From assembly GCA_017549335.1 (NCBI GenBank), contig JAFYVB010000003.1, positions 1-64,000 on the forward strand: a stretch of 64,000 nucleotides of DNA. The letters are read 5' to 3'. The translations under genes and the position numbers were made by a program. Shown here in pieces: positions 16,885 to 25,522 of the stretch (its first letter is position 1; each line of letters opens with the position of its first letter). Under the pieces are notes generated by a model. The model worked only from the letters and a program-made list of their open reading frames with translations, did not search any database and was not told where the DNA came from. This DNA is from Clostridia bacterium. GTDB taxonomy: Bacteria; Bacillota; Clostridia; Christensenellales; Aristaeellaceae.

Positions 16885-18888
16885 TCAGGCTTCGGGTTCT
16901 TCGGCGGTTTCTTCCGCGGCGAACTCATCGCCTTCGATGCTTTCATATTCGAAAGCATTGTCTTCCAGCACCTTGCGGATGCTCAGGCTGATGCGCTTGG
17001 CTTCGGGATCAACACCCAGAACCTCAACGGTAACATCCTGACCAACGGTCAGAACGTCTTCAACCTTGTTCACGCGGGTGAGGGCAACCTGGCTGATGTG
17101 AACCAGACCGTCAACACCGGGCTCCAGCGCGATGAAGGCGCCGAAGGGACGGATGCGGACGACCTTGCGCTCGAGGACGAGACCCACGGGATACTTCTCT
17201 TCGATGTTTTCCCAGGGCTTGGCCTGCAGCTGCTTGTAGCCCAGCTGGATGCGTTCGCGCTCACGATCCACAGACAGGATCTTGACTTCGACTTCCTGGT
17301 TGATTTCCAGAACTTCGGAGGGATGGCCCACACGGAACCAGGCCATATCGGTGATGTGGATCAGACCGTCCACGCCGCCCAGATCGACGAAAGCGCCGAA
17401 GTCGGCAAAGCGGCGGACGACGCCCACGATGATGGCGCCCTCTTCGATCTTCTCCCAAGCGGCGGCCTTCTTGGTGGATTCTTCCTCCATGATGACGTCC
17501 TTGCGGGAGCAGACGATGCGCTTCTTGGCCTTGTCTACGTCGATGATCTTCAGCTTCATGGTCTGGCCCACGAACTGATCGATCTTTTCAACAAAGTGCT
17601 TGGCAAGACGGGACGCAGGCACGAAAGCACGAATGCCGTCGACCATGCAGATCAGACCGCCCTTGACAGCTTCCTTGCCAACGCCCTCGACATACTCGCC
17701 AGCCTCGTGCTTGGCCATGAGAGCTTCCCACGCCTTGCGGTTGACGATGTTGCGCTGCGAGAGGATGACATTGCCTTCGCCGTCGTTGACCTTAACGACT
17801 TCCACTTCGATCTCGTCGCCGATCTTCACGTCTACGTCCACCAGATCAGAGCGCTTGATAAGACCATCGGACTTGTAACCGATGTTCACGCACACTTCGT
17901 CTTCGGTAGCCTGCACTACAGTGCCGGTTACGGTCTGGCCGGTGTGAATACGGCGCATCGAAGCTTCGATGCCAGCCAAAAAGTCCTGTTCAGCAGCGTC
18001 CGGGGTGACCTGGGCTTCGGTTTCGAGCACCTGGTCTTTGATTTCCATGTCGTTCATTGCGTTGACAACCTCCTTAAGTGACCAATCCGGTGTGGATGCG
18101 CCGGCGGCTATTCCTATGTAATGGGTGTGGATATTTGCAAAGTGGGACGGGATCTCCGCCGCACATTCCACCAGAATGGTATATGCGCACAATTCCTTGC
18201 AGGCTTCATAGAGCTTGCGGGTATTGGCGCTTGCACGCCCGCCGACCACCACCACCCGGTCGCATTTAAGCGCCATTTCACGGGCTGCCTGCTGACGCAT
18301 GCGGGTAGCCGCGCAGATGGAACGGTGGAATACGGGCGAAACAATCTTTTCGCTGAGGAAAGGGAGAAGCTCTTCCCACTTTTCCTCCTGAAGCGTGGTT
18401 TGCGATGCGATCATCGCTTCCTGAAGGGGCGGCAGATTTTCCGCATCCTCCCGGGAAGACACCACGTAGACTTCCCCTTTGCACCAGCCGGCTGTGCCTT
18501 TGACCTCCGGATGGTTTTTATCCCCGATGAGCACCACGGGCTTTCCGTCCGCGGAATAATGGCTCACAGCTTCGTGCAGCGCCGATACATGGCGGCAGGT
18601 GCAGTCCCGGTAGGGGATCGAGAGGGCTTCGCATTCCTTGAGAATATCCGGCCCTACGCCGTGACTGCGAAGGATGAGCAGTGCGCCGCGGGCGTCGCTT
18701 ACGTTTTTGACGACCTCAACGCCCATATCCCGGAGACGCTGAGTCACCAGCGGATTGTGTACCACCTCACCCAGTGAGCAGCAGCGAAGCCCCATTTCTT
18801 TTGCTTCCTGCGCGGCCTCTTCGGCCATGGCAACAGCCCGCTTCACGCCCATGCAGAAGCCTGCGTGCTGTGCGATCAAAAGCGGCAT
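16885..18888 (-). CDS. ispH: Fusion: IspH (LytB) + ribosomal protein S1-like domains
   Basis: A 667-residue bifunctional protein. Residues 1 to about 280 are IspH, which reduces HMBPP to IPP and DMAPP in the non-mevalonate isoprenoid pathway; its Fe-S cysteines are in HAGFCMGV, CTC and SICAATRMRQ. From about 305 to 640 there are four S1 RNA-binding domains, each with the FGAFV or related strand (for example FADFGAFVDLGGVDGLIHI). The tail is Glu-rich. This fusion is well known in Clostridia, as is the order cmk-plsC-ispH/rpsA. The ATG at 18888 has GGAGG 7 bases upstream; an in-frame TTG six codons earlier is less likely. A strong hairpin lies in the leader. Confidence 0.93.
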   Translation of the reverse strand: MPLLIAQHAGFCMGVKRAVAMAEEAAQEAKEMGLRCCSLGEVVHNPLVTQRLRDMGVEVVKNVSDARGALLILRSHGVGPDILKECEALSIPYRDCTCRHVSALHEAVSHYSADGKPVVLIGDKNHPEVKGTAGWCKGEVYVVSSREDAENLPPLQEAMIASQTTLQEEKWEELLPFLSEKIVSPVFHRSICAATRMRQQAAREMALKCDRVVVVGGRASANTRKLYEACKELCAYTILVECAAEIPSHFANIHTHYIGIAAGASTPDWSLKEVVNAMNDMEIKDQVLETEAQVTPDAAEQDFLAGIEASMRRIHTGQTVTGTVVQATEDEVCVNIGYKSDGLIKRSDLVDVDVKIGDEIEVEVVKVNDGEGNVILSQRNIVNRKAWEALMAKHEAGEYVEGVGKEAVKGGLICMVDGIRAFVPASRLAKHFVEKIDQFVGQTMKLKIIDVDKAKKRIVCSRKDVIMEEESTKKAAAWEKIEEGAIIVGVVRRFADFGAFVDLGGVDGLIHITDMAWFRVGHPSEVLEINQEVEVKILSVDRERERIQLGYKQLQAKPWENIEEKYPVGLVLERKVVRIRPFGAFIALEPGVDGLVHISQVALTRVNKVEDVLTVGQDVTVEVLGVDPEAKRISLSIRKVLEDNAFEYESIEGDEFAAEETAEEPEA

Positions 18889-18907
18889 AGTCAAACCTCC
18901 GCCCAAT

Positions 18908-18933
18908 ACGGCGAATAGTTAATAATTCGCCGT
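18908..18933 (-). promoter_or_regulatory. Leader hairpin upstream of ispH-rpsA
   Basis: A perfect 9-bp inverted repeat, ACGGCGAAT/ATTCGCCGT with an 8-base loop, ends about 8 bases before the Shine-Dalgarno site. It has no T run, so it is not an intrinsic terminator. A translational control element is possible, since ribosomal protein S1 represses its own mRNA in other bacteria. Confidence 0.5.
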
Positions 18934-19033
18934 TGCTCCTTTATTTCCTGCAATAGCCGGAAGAATTTTTGCTATTTGAAAAACTTTTCACAACATAGAC
19001 AAAAATTCATGCGGTGCGGGAGAAAAAAGTTGG

Positions 19034-19666
19034 TTATTTCTTACGATTGGCAGCATCCCGCATGGCGTGGAAGGTATCGCGGATACGATTGCACAGCGTC
19101 TGTACGGTATCGTTGTTCATGCCCTGCGCATACAGATCGTCAAGCTCCAGGGGCGCGCCGAAATACACATGATTCAAGCGGAAAACGCGGATCTTGCCGT
19201 GGATATACACGGGGATCACCGGCGTTTTGCTGCGCAGCGCAATGAGCGCCGTGCCGCTTTCCACGTGTTCCATCAGCTCCTTCTGATGGCGGGTGCCTTC
19301 GGGGAAAATGCCCAGTACATGGCCGTCTTTCAGTGTTTGCATACACTTGCGCATGGCAGCCATATCCGTTTCGCCGCGGCCGATCATAATGCCGTGAAGC
19401 TTGAGAAGCAGCTTTTCCATGGGCTTGTACTTAGCCAGCTCTTTCTTGCCTACGAAGTGGATCTCGTCGTATCTTACGCCGATGGCCACGGCAATGGGAT
19501 CCATAAAGCTTTTATGGTTGCCGATGACCATGTAAGGGGCGTTGAGGGCATCCACATACTCCCGGTGATGGAAACGCAAGGGGAAGATCAGCCGGACGAT
19601 GGGCGCAACGAAAAGGCGAAGCCCGTGATACAGCGGCGTGCGCTGGCGGTGAGCCTTATCCGACAT
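19034..19666 (-). CDS. plsC: 1-acyl-glycerol-3-phosphate acyltransferase
   Basis: A 210-residue PlsC-family acyltransferase that makes phosphatidic acid at the membrane. The catalytic HX4D motif is NHKSFMD (H51, D56) and the glycerophosphate-binding motif is FPEGTR at 121-126. A hydrophobic segment near residues 15-30 (GLRLFVAPIVRLIFPL) may anchor it to the membrane. I set the start at the ATG at 19666, which has GGAGG upstream and overlaps the end of cmk by 11 bases. The following 140 bases before ispH contain that gene's leader and no further gene. Confidence 0.92.
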   Translation of the reverse strand: MSDKAHRQRTPLYHGLRLFVAPIVRLIFPLRFHHREYVDALNAPYMVIGNHKSFMDPIAVAIGVRYDEIHFVGKKELAKYKPMEKLLLKLHGIMIGRGETDMAAMRKCMQTLKDGHVLGIFPEGTRHQKELMEHVESGTALIALRSKTPVIPVYIHGKIRVFRLNHVYFGAPLELDDLYAQGMNNDTVQTLCNRIRDTFHAMRDAANRKK

Positions 19667-20330
19667 ACTTTTCCTCCACGATACGCAGAATGGCGGCGAC
19701 GGTCTGTTCAAAGTCGATCTCGGAGGAATCCACCACGGTGGCGTCCTCTGCGCAGCGCAGGGGATCGACCTGACGGTTCATATCCTGATAGTCGCGGGCA
19801 TTCACTTCTTTGAGGATCTCTTCAAAGTCCGCGTCCTCGCCCTTCTGCTGCAGCTGCAGCATACGGCGGCGGGCACGGGCTTCGGCGCTGGCGGTCAGGT
19901 AGATCTTGACCTTGGCGTGGGGCAGCACCACGGTGCCGATGTCGCGGCCGTCCATGAGCATGGACTGCTCCTCGGCCAGCTTTTGCTGACGGGCAACCAG
20001 CATACGGCGCACGGCGGCATAGCGGGATACGCAGGAGGCGGCGGTGCCTGCTTCCTGCGAGCGGATGAAGGGCGTTACGTCTTCGCCGTTGACAAAGGTC
20101 TGCTGGGCGCCGTCCACGTATTTCACGTCAACGTGAGCCTTGCCCGCTGCGCACAGGGCGGTGACGGCGGCTTCATCGTGCATATCGATCCCCGCCTTGA
20201 CAACGGCAAGGCCGACGGCGCGGTACATGGCGCCGGTGTCCAGATGCAGAATGTTCAGACGCTTTGCGACTTCGTCGGCTACGGTGGATTTGCCCGCGCC
20301 TACGGGGCCGTCCATGGCAATGGTAATCAT
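19656..20330 (-). CDS. cmk: Cytidylate kinase
   Basis: A 224-residue (d)CMP kinase. The P-loop GPVGAGKST is at residues 8-16, followed by LDTGAMYRAVGL, the NMP-binding region and DGRDIGTVVLP. It phosphorylates CMP and dCMP for nucleic acid and phospholipid precursor supply. It starts 13 bases after the stop of the large secreted wall protein and overlaps plsC, so these three genes may share a transcript. cmk followed by plsC and ispH-rpsA is a common clostridial order. Confidence 0.95.
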   Translation of the reverse strand: MITIAMDGPVGAGKSTVADEVAKRLNILHLDTGAMYRAVGLAVVKAGIDMHDEAAVTALCAAGKAHVDVKYVDGAQQTFVNGEDVTPFIRSQEAGTAASCVSRYAAVRRMLVARQQKLAEEQSMLMDGRDIGTVVLPHAKVKIYLTASAEARARRRMLQLQQKGEDADFEEILKEVNARDYQDMNRQVDPLRCAEDATVVDSSEIDFEQTVAAILRIVEEKYVG

Positions 20331-20343
20331 AACTGTACCTTCT

Positions 20344-23256
20344 TTACTGATAGGATTGATAGATCATCTGCTGCGTTCTCTCCCAGCCGTCCAGGATCTC
20401 ATGCTGATGGCGCAGCGCGTAGGGACCGGTCTGCTCGGCTTCCTTCAGGTCGCGGGGGAAGTGGATGCAGATATGACCCTGCAGGTTGTTGTTATTGTTG
20501 TGATCCACGGTATGACCCATGGAGTGGGTGGAGGCCATGTATACCTTGCCGTCGGAGAGGATGACCCAGACGGCGTGGGGCTTCCACGTGTCCTTGCCGA
20601 TGGCCTGACGCATGATATCGGTATCGCTGGCGGTGATGGGCTCGGCATCGCAGTGCTTGCCGAAGCTGAACATATTCACGTTGTAATGCAGCCCCGATTC
20701 GAAATCGTAGACGATGGCGTTGGGCATTTTGCGGGCCAGCGCACGGGTTTCGGTGAACCAGTTGGCAAAGCGTACTTCAGCGGCGGTGGGAGCCTTGAAA
20801 ACCGTGCCGCTGACCGAGCCGCCGTTGCCGATGGCGCCCAGGGCGCCCTGATCTTCTTCAGCCATAGCCAGCAGACGCTCCAGGGTCTTGGGGCCGATGA
20901 TGCCGTCTACGCTCAGCTTGTTGGCTTTCTGGAAAGCTTTGACCGCCAGATAGGTCTTGGGTCCGAAGACACCGTCGGCAGCGCCGGTGAGATAGCCCAG
21001 AGCCTTCAGCGCCTGCTGGGCGGCCTTGACGGCTGCGCCTGTGCTGCCCTTTTCGAGGGGTTCATTGGTGGAAACGGAATTTTCGGGCGCGTTGGCCTTG
21101 GGATTGTATTCCTTGGCATCGGAGGAGAAGAGAAGCTTTACGGTCTGCGGACCGGCGATGCCGTCATCGGTCAGGCCGTGCTGTTTCTGGAAAGCGGATA
21201 CGGCGGCGGCAGTCTTGGTGCCAAAGCGTCCGTCAATGGTGTCATTGAGGTACTTCAGGTGGACAAGGCGCGCCTGCAGCAGGTTTACGTCTGTGCCCGA
21301 GGAGCCGATGGTAAGGGACTCTTTCGTGTTGGGAGTGGGCGTTGCCGCAGGCTTGGGAGTGGGCGTTGCCCAGGAGGGCAGCGCGGCGGCGGAATAAAGC
21401 TTCAGCTGCGTTTCAAGGCCCGCGGTGCCGTCGGCTTTCAGGCCGTTTTTCTTCTGGAAGGCCTTGACGGCGGCGATGTCATTGCTGTTGTAGATGCCGT
21501 CGGGCTTGATGTCATAGTACCCCAGCTCCACCAGTCTTTCCTGCAGACGGGTAACGGCCAGACCGCGGGTGCCGTTGTGAATGATGATCACGTTATCCTC
21601 GGTGATGGGCGCGGGGGTGGGGGTGACGATCTTGATGGTGGGGGTAGGCGTGGTGAGGCTGCCGGCGAGCTTTTGCTGCGTTTTGGCGCCCGCAATGCCG
21701 TCGGCGGTCAGCTTCATGGCTTTCTGGAAGGCTTTGACGGCCTTGAAGGTGGCCTGATCATAGGCGCCGGTGGCCTTGCCCTTGAGATAGCCCAGCTTGA
21801 TGAGGGCTTCCTGCAGCTCGGTCACCTGATAGCCTTTGTCATTCAGACGCATGGTGATGCCGGGGATGGGGGGCAGGGTCTTTACGTCGGTCTTTTTGCC
21901 CTTGCTGTTCAGGGGCTTGCTTTCAAAGATCAGCTTCTGGAGTTCGGCGGTTGCCGTGCCGGTCTGGAGGATGCCGTTTTTGCTCTGGAAGGCTTTCACG
22001 GCCTTGACGGTGGCGTCGTCATAGCTGCCGGAGATCTTGCCGGCATAGAAGCTCAGCTCGGTCAGCGCCTGCTGCAGCGCGGATACGGCCTCGCCGGCTG
22101 CTCCCTTGGAAAGGGCGGTATATTTCTTTTGCGCATCCTCGTCATACTTGAGTTGTTCGCCGCCCAGATAGACAACGGGGACGTCCACGTACTGCATCAT
22201 GACATAGCCGGTATAGGATTTCTTGGCGCTCTGATACTGAATGTACAGGAAATCGCCCTGAATCTTTTCCACGGTGATGGAAGCGCCCTTGGGCACGGTG
22301 GTCAGGCGGGAAGAGGAGGTGTTGGGGCCTTTGCGCAGGTTGACGGAGGACGTGGTCGTGGTAACAAAGGGGAAAGAGGCAGGCTGAACGGTAGCGTCCG
22401 AGCCGATGATATAAGGCGTGGCGGTCACGATGGGCTTGGGGGTGGCGGTAGCCTTGGCAGAAAGCGCTTTGCCGCTGTAAAGGAGCTGCTGCATGGCGGC
22501 GTCGGCAATGCCGGTGGATTTCAGATTGTTCTTTTTCTGGAATTTCTTAATGGCGGAAACGGTACCCGAGCCGCAGTCGCCGTCGATCTTGCCGGTATAG
22601 AAGCCCAGTTCCTTCAGCGCTTCCTGCAGCTGCTTGACGGCGTCGCCTTCCTTGCCCTCGGAGATGGGGAAGCCTTCCACGTTGGGCAGGGTGGCAACGG
22701 TTTTATTCTTGCCTTTGGCGTTCTTTACTTTTTCTTCAAAGAGCTTTTGCTGGGTGGCGGCGTCGGCATAGCCGGAATCCGCCAGTTTGTTTTTCAGCTG
22801 GAAGGCGGCAACGGCCTCGGCGGTCTTGGCGCCGTATTTGCCGTCGGCGGAGCCGGAAAGGAAGCCCAGCTCCTTCAGCGCTTTCTGCAGCGCTTCAACG
22901 CTTTTGCCGGCGGAGCCCTGACGCAGCGGGGCATAGGTATCCGCCGCCTCCTGAGAAGGGGCGTTTTCCTGCTTGGAGGATTCAAGGGCAACGTAGCTCT
23001 TCATCACGTAGCCCTGACGGCCTTCATATTCCACAATGTAGAACAGGCCGCTTTCGCCGGTGATGTACACCGCGTCACCTTCGGGGATCACCTTGATGAG
23101 ATCGCTGCCGGTGGACGCGCGCTTGCGCAGATTCAATTCCGCCGTGGTAAAGCCCTGACAGGGATATTCCACTGCCACGGCAGCGGGAAAAATACCAAGC
23201 AGCAAAACGACGCTCAGCAAAAGGGCGATTGTGCGTTTCATTTGAGAAAAGTGCAT
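20344..23256 (-). CDS. Secreted wall protein: SH3b and seven peptidoglycan-binding repeats, conserved C-terminal domain
   Basis: A 970-residue exported protein. A signal peptide (KRTIALLLSVVLLLGIFPAAVA) is followed by one SH3b domain, two PG_binding_1 repeats, a second SH3b domain, and five more PG_binding_1 repeats of the type LQEALKELGF...VKAFQKKNGL...DGIAG. Pro/Thr-rich linkers such as TPTPAP separate them. The last 150 residues form a domain shared with the 58817-61864 protein: HCDAEPIT, YMASTHSMGH and GHICIHF. I infer a wall-anchored enzyme or remodelling factor. I chose the ATG at 23256, with AGGAGG 7 bases upstream. Its promoter spacer holds a WalR-like box. Confidence 0.85.
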   Translation of the reverse strand: MHFSQMKRTIALLLSVVLLLGIFPAAVAVEYPCQGFTTAELNLRKRASTGSDLIKVIPEGDAVYITGESGLFYIVEYEGRQGYVMKSYVALESSKQENAPSQEAADTYAPLRQGSAGKSVEALQKALKELGFLSGSADGKYGAKTAEAVAAFQLKNKLADSGYADAATQQKLFEEKVKNAKGKNKTVATLPNVEGFPISEGKEGDAVKQLQEALKELGFYTGKIDGDCGSGTVSAIKKFQKKNNLKSTGIADAAMQQLLYSGKALSAKATATPKPIVTATPYIIGSDATVQPASFPFVTTTTSSVNLRKGPNTSSSRLTTVPKGASITVEKIQGDFLYIQYQSAKKSYTGYVMMQYVDVPVVYLGGEQLKYDEDAQKKYTALSKGAAGEAVSALQQALTELSFYAGKISGSYDDATVKAVKAFQSKNGILQTGTATAELQKLIFESKPLNSKGKKTDVKTLPPIPGITMRLNDKGYQVTELQEALIKLGYLKGKATGAYDQATFKAVKAFQKAMKLTADGIAGAKTQQKLAGSLTTPTPTIKIVTPTPAPITEDNVIIIHNGTRGLAVTRLQERLVELGYYDIKPDGIYNSNDIAAVKAFQKKNGLKADGTAGLETQLKLYSAAALPSWATPTPKPAATPTPNTKESLTIGSSGTDVNLLQARLVHLKYLNDTIDGRFGTKTAAAVSAFQKQHGLTDDGIAGPQTVKLLFSSDAKEYNPKANAPENSVSTNEPLEKGSTGAAVKAAQQALKALGYLTGAADGVFGPKTYLAVKAFQKANKLSVDGIIGPKTLERLLAMAEEDQGALGAIGNGGSVSGTVFKAPTAAEVRFANWFTETRALARKMPNAIVYDFESGLHYNVNMFSFGKHCDAEPITASDTDIMRQAIGKDTWKPHAVWVILSDGKVYMASTHSMGHTVDHNNNNNLQGHICIHFPRDLKEAEQTGPYALRHQHEILDGWERTQQMIYQSYQ

Positions 23257-23290
23257 GTGCAGCCTCCTGAAAACATACCTATACAGTGTT

Positions 23291-23319
23291 ATTTTATGAC
23301 AGATTTGTAACAATGTCAA
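23291..23319 (-). promoter_or_regulatory. Promoter of the PG-binding wall protein
   Basis: Minus-strand -35 TTGACA (23314-23319), 17-base spacer, -10 TAAAAT (23291-23296). The spacer contains the WalR-like site at 23296-23312. Confidence 0.8.
23296..23312 (-). promoter_or_regulatory. WalR-box-like site in the promoter
   Basis: Minus strand TGTTAC-N5-TGTCAT. The WalR consensus is TGTWAH-N5-TGTWAH, so only one position departs. A further site, TGTAAC-N5-TGTTAG on the plus strand at 23338-23354, lies upstream. Confidence 0.5.
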
Positions 23320-23422
23320 TGGCTTTATGGTGGAATTTGTAACAATTTTGTTAGAATTAAAGCGGGATGAAGCGGAGAAACCACAAAATAAAGTGGGAGC
23401 GGCGGCGTTCCGATCCCGTATT

Positions 23423-23451
23423 TTGACAAAAATGCATAGAAGTGCTATAAT
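23423..23451 (+). promoter_or_regulatory. Promoter of the topoisomerase pair
   Basis: -35 TTGACA (23423-23428), 17-base spacer, -10 TATAAT (23446-23451): a perfect consensus promoter, about 37 bases before the ATG. Confidence 0.88.
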
Positions 23452-23487
23452 AAAATGCTAATTTATCGCATAACCGGGAGGGTTTTC

Positions 23488-25482
23488 ATGTCTCAGGTAA
23501 AAACTGCCGATTCATCATATAATGCCGGTAAACTGCAGGTGCTGGAAGGTCTGGACGCCGTTCGTATGCGTCCGGGCATGTACATCGGTACCACCAGTGT
23601 GCGCGGCTTGCATCATCTGTTGTGGGAGATCGTGGATAACGCCATTGACGAGGCGCTGGGCGGCCATGCCACCGAAGTTGCGGTGACGCTGCACAAGGAC
23701 GGCTCGGCTTCGGTATGGGATAACGGCCGCGGCGTGCCCGTGGACGAGCATCCGCAATTGCACGTATCGGGCGTGGAACTGATCTATACCCGTCTGCACG
23801 CGGGCGGCAAGTTCGGCAATGAAAACTATGCCTATTCCGGCGGTCTGCACGGCGTGGGCGCTTCCGTTGTAAATGCTCTTTCCAAGTGGCTGACGGTGGA
23901 TTCTTTCCGCGACTGGACTCATTATCAGATGCGCTTTGAAACGGTGTGGGATGAAAAGGAAAAGAAATTCCATGCCGGCCGCGTGGTCAACGGCCTTGAA
24001 AAGATCGGCAATACCCGCAAGCGCGGCACTTTGGTGCGCTTTTTGCCCGATGATACCATCTTCACCGAGGACAGCCGCTTCAATTCCGAAACGGTGTCCC
24101 GCCGCCTGCGCGAACTGGCGTACCTGAACAAGGGGCTTAAGATCGTTTTCCACGACGAGCGCGCCAAGGACGCCGAAAAGCAGCACATGGAATTCTGCTA
24201 TGCCGGCGGTATCGGCGACTATGTGAAATTCCTCAATGCCAACAAAACGTCGCTCCATGACGCGCCCATCATGATCGAGGGCAAAAAGGACGACGTGATC
24301 TGCAGCGTATCCATGCAGTATACCGACGGCTACACGGAGTCCGTGTTCAGCTACGTCAACAATATTCCCACCGGCGAAGGCGGCACCCATGAAATGGGCT
24401 TCCGTACCGCCATGACCAAGGCCTTCAACGATTACGCCCGCAAGATCGGCGCGCTGAAGGAAAAGGATGCCAATCTGGCCGGCGAAGACTTCCGCGAGGG
24501 TCTGACGGCGGTGGTCACCGTCATGGTCAAAAATCCCCAGTTCGAGGGTCAGACCAAGGGCAAGCTGGGCAACAGCGAGGTAAAGCCCGCCGTGGAAAAC
24601 GTGGTGGCGCTGGGCCTGACGGAATTCCTTGAAGATCTCAAGAACGGCGAGCTGGCGCAGAGGATCGTGGAAAAGGCCATCAAGTCCGCCAAAGTCCGCG
24701 AGGCGGCCCGCAAGGCCCGTGACGTGGCCCGTCAGCGCAATTCGCTGGAGGCTGCGCCGCTGGTGGGCAAGCTTTCCGCCTGCACAGGCCGCAAGGCAGT
24801 GGAAAACGAACTGTTCATCGTGGAGGGTGACTCCGCCGGCGGCAGCGCCAAGCAGGGCCGCGACCGCCGTTTCCAGGCCATTCTGCCCCTGCGCGGCAAG
24901 CCTCTCAACGCCGAAAAGAAGCGTTTGGATCAGGTGCTGGCCAATGATGAATTCCGCTCCATCATCACGGCGCTGGGCACCAATATCGACGAGGACTTTG
25001 ATCTGTCCTCCCTGAAATATCACAAGGTGATCATCCTCTCCGACGCCGACCAGGACGGCGCCCACATCCGCGCCATCCTGCTGACCTTCTTCTATCGCTA
25101 TATGCGCGAGCTGGTGGCGCAGGGACATGTGTACATCGGCATGCCGCCGCTGTATCTGGTCAAGCGTCCCGGCGGCATTCAGGAATACGCCTATGACGAC
25201 AAGGAACTGAAAAAGCTCACCGCCGGCAAGAAGAATTACACCATCCAGCGCTATAAGGGCCTTGGTGAAATGAACCCCGAGCAGCTGTGGGAAACCACCA
25301 TGGATCCCGCCAACCGCAAGCTCATGCGCGTGACGCTGGAGGACGCCGCCCGGGAGGATGAGATCATCACCATCCTCATGGGCGATAAAGTCGATCCCCG
25401 CCGTGAGTACATCATCAGTCATGCCGAGTTTAATAAGGAAGATTCCTTTGAAGCTCACGCGATGACCGAAAAAGAAAATTAA
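23488..25482 (+). CDS. parE: Type IIA topoisomerase subunit B (topoisomerase IV ParE-like)
   Basis: A 664-residue GyrB/ParE protein. The GHKL ATPase domain has EIVDNAIDEA, DNGRGVPVD and SGGLHGVGASVVNALSKWL; the TOPRIM domain has EGDSAGG at about 446-452 and DADQDGAH; QRYKGLGEMNPEQLW is near the C-terminus. The NALSKWLTV stretch resembles ParE (ALSEWLTV in Bacillus) more than GyrB, and the partner A subunit lacks a visible GyrA box, so I favour topoisomerase IV. The ATG at 23488 has GGGAGGG upstream and fits the promoter; an upstream in-frame start would lie on the -10 element. A second gyrase-like pair is the alternative. Confidence 0.8.
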   Translation: MSQVKTADSSYNAGKLQVLEGLDAVRMRPGMYIGTTSVRGLHHLLWEIVDNAIDEALGGHATEVAVTLHKDGSASVWDNGRGVPVDEHPQLHVSGVELIYTRLHAGGKFGNENYAYSGGLHGVGASVVNALSKWLTVDSFRDWTHYQMRFETVWDEKEKKFHAGRVVNGLEKIGNTRKRGTLVRFLPDDTIFTEDSRFNSETVSRRLRELAYLNKGLKIVFHDERAKDAEKQHMEFCYAGGIGDYVKFLNANKTSLHDAPIMIEGKKDDVICSVSMQYTDGYTESVFSYVNNIPTGEGGTHEMGFRTAMTKAFNDYARKIGALKEKDANLAGEDFREGLTAVVTVMVKNPQFEGQTKGKLGNSEVKPAVENVVALGLTEFLEDLKNGELAQRIVEKAIKSAKVREAARKARDVARQRNSLEAAPLVGKLSACTGRKAVENELFIVEGDSAGGSAKQGRDRRFQAILPLRGKPLNAEKKRLDQVLANDEFRSIITALGTNIDEDFDLSSLKYHKVIILSDADQDGAHIRAILLTFFYRYMRELVAQGHVYIGMPPLYLVKRPGGIQEYAYDDKELKKLTAGKKNYTIQRYKGLGEMNPEQLWETTMDPANRKLMRVTLEDAAREDEIITILMGDKVDPRREYIISHAEFNKEDSFEAHAMTEKEN

Positions 25483-25522
25483 GCGACTTTTCATATATTA
25501 CCCCCGTTAGGAGGAACGTCCC

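Noticed and set aside
20900-22900. Possible tandem DNA repeat or CRISPR-like array
   Set aside because: The periodicity comes from diverged PG_binding_1 protein repeats; units are about 200 bases or more, not identical, with no spacers or cas genes.
20140-23310. Open frame antisense to cmk and the PG-binding wall protein
   Set aside because: It reflects the repeats of the real gene on the opposite strand; composition is Gly/Ala/Leu-rich and featureless.
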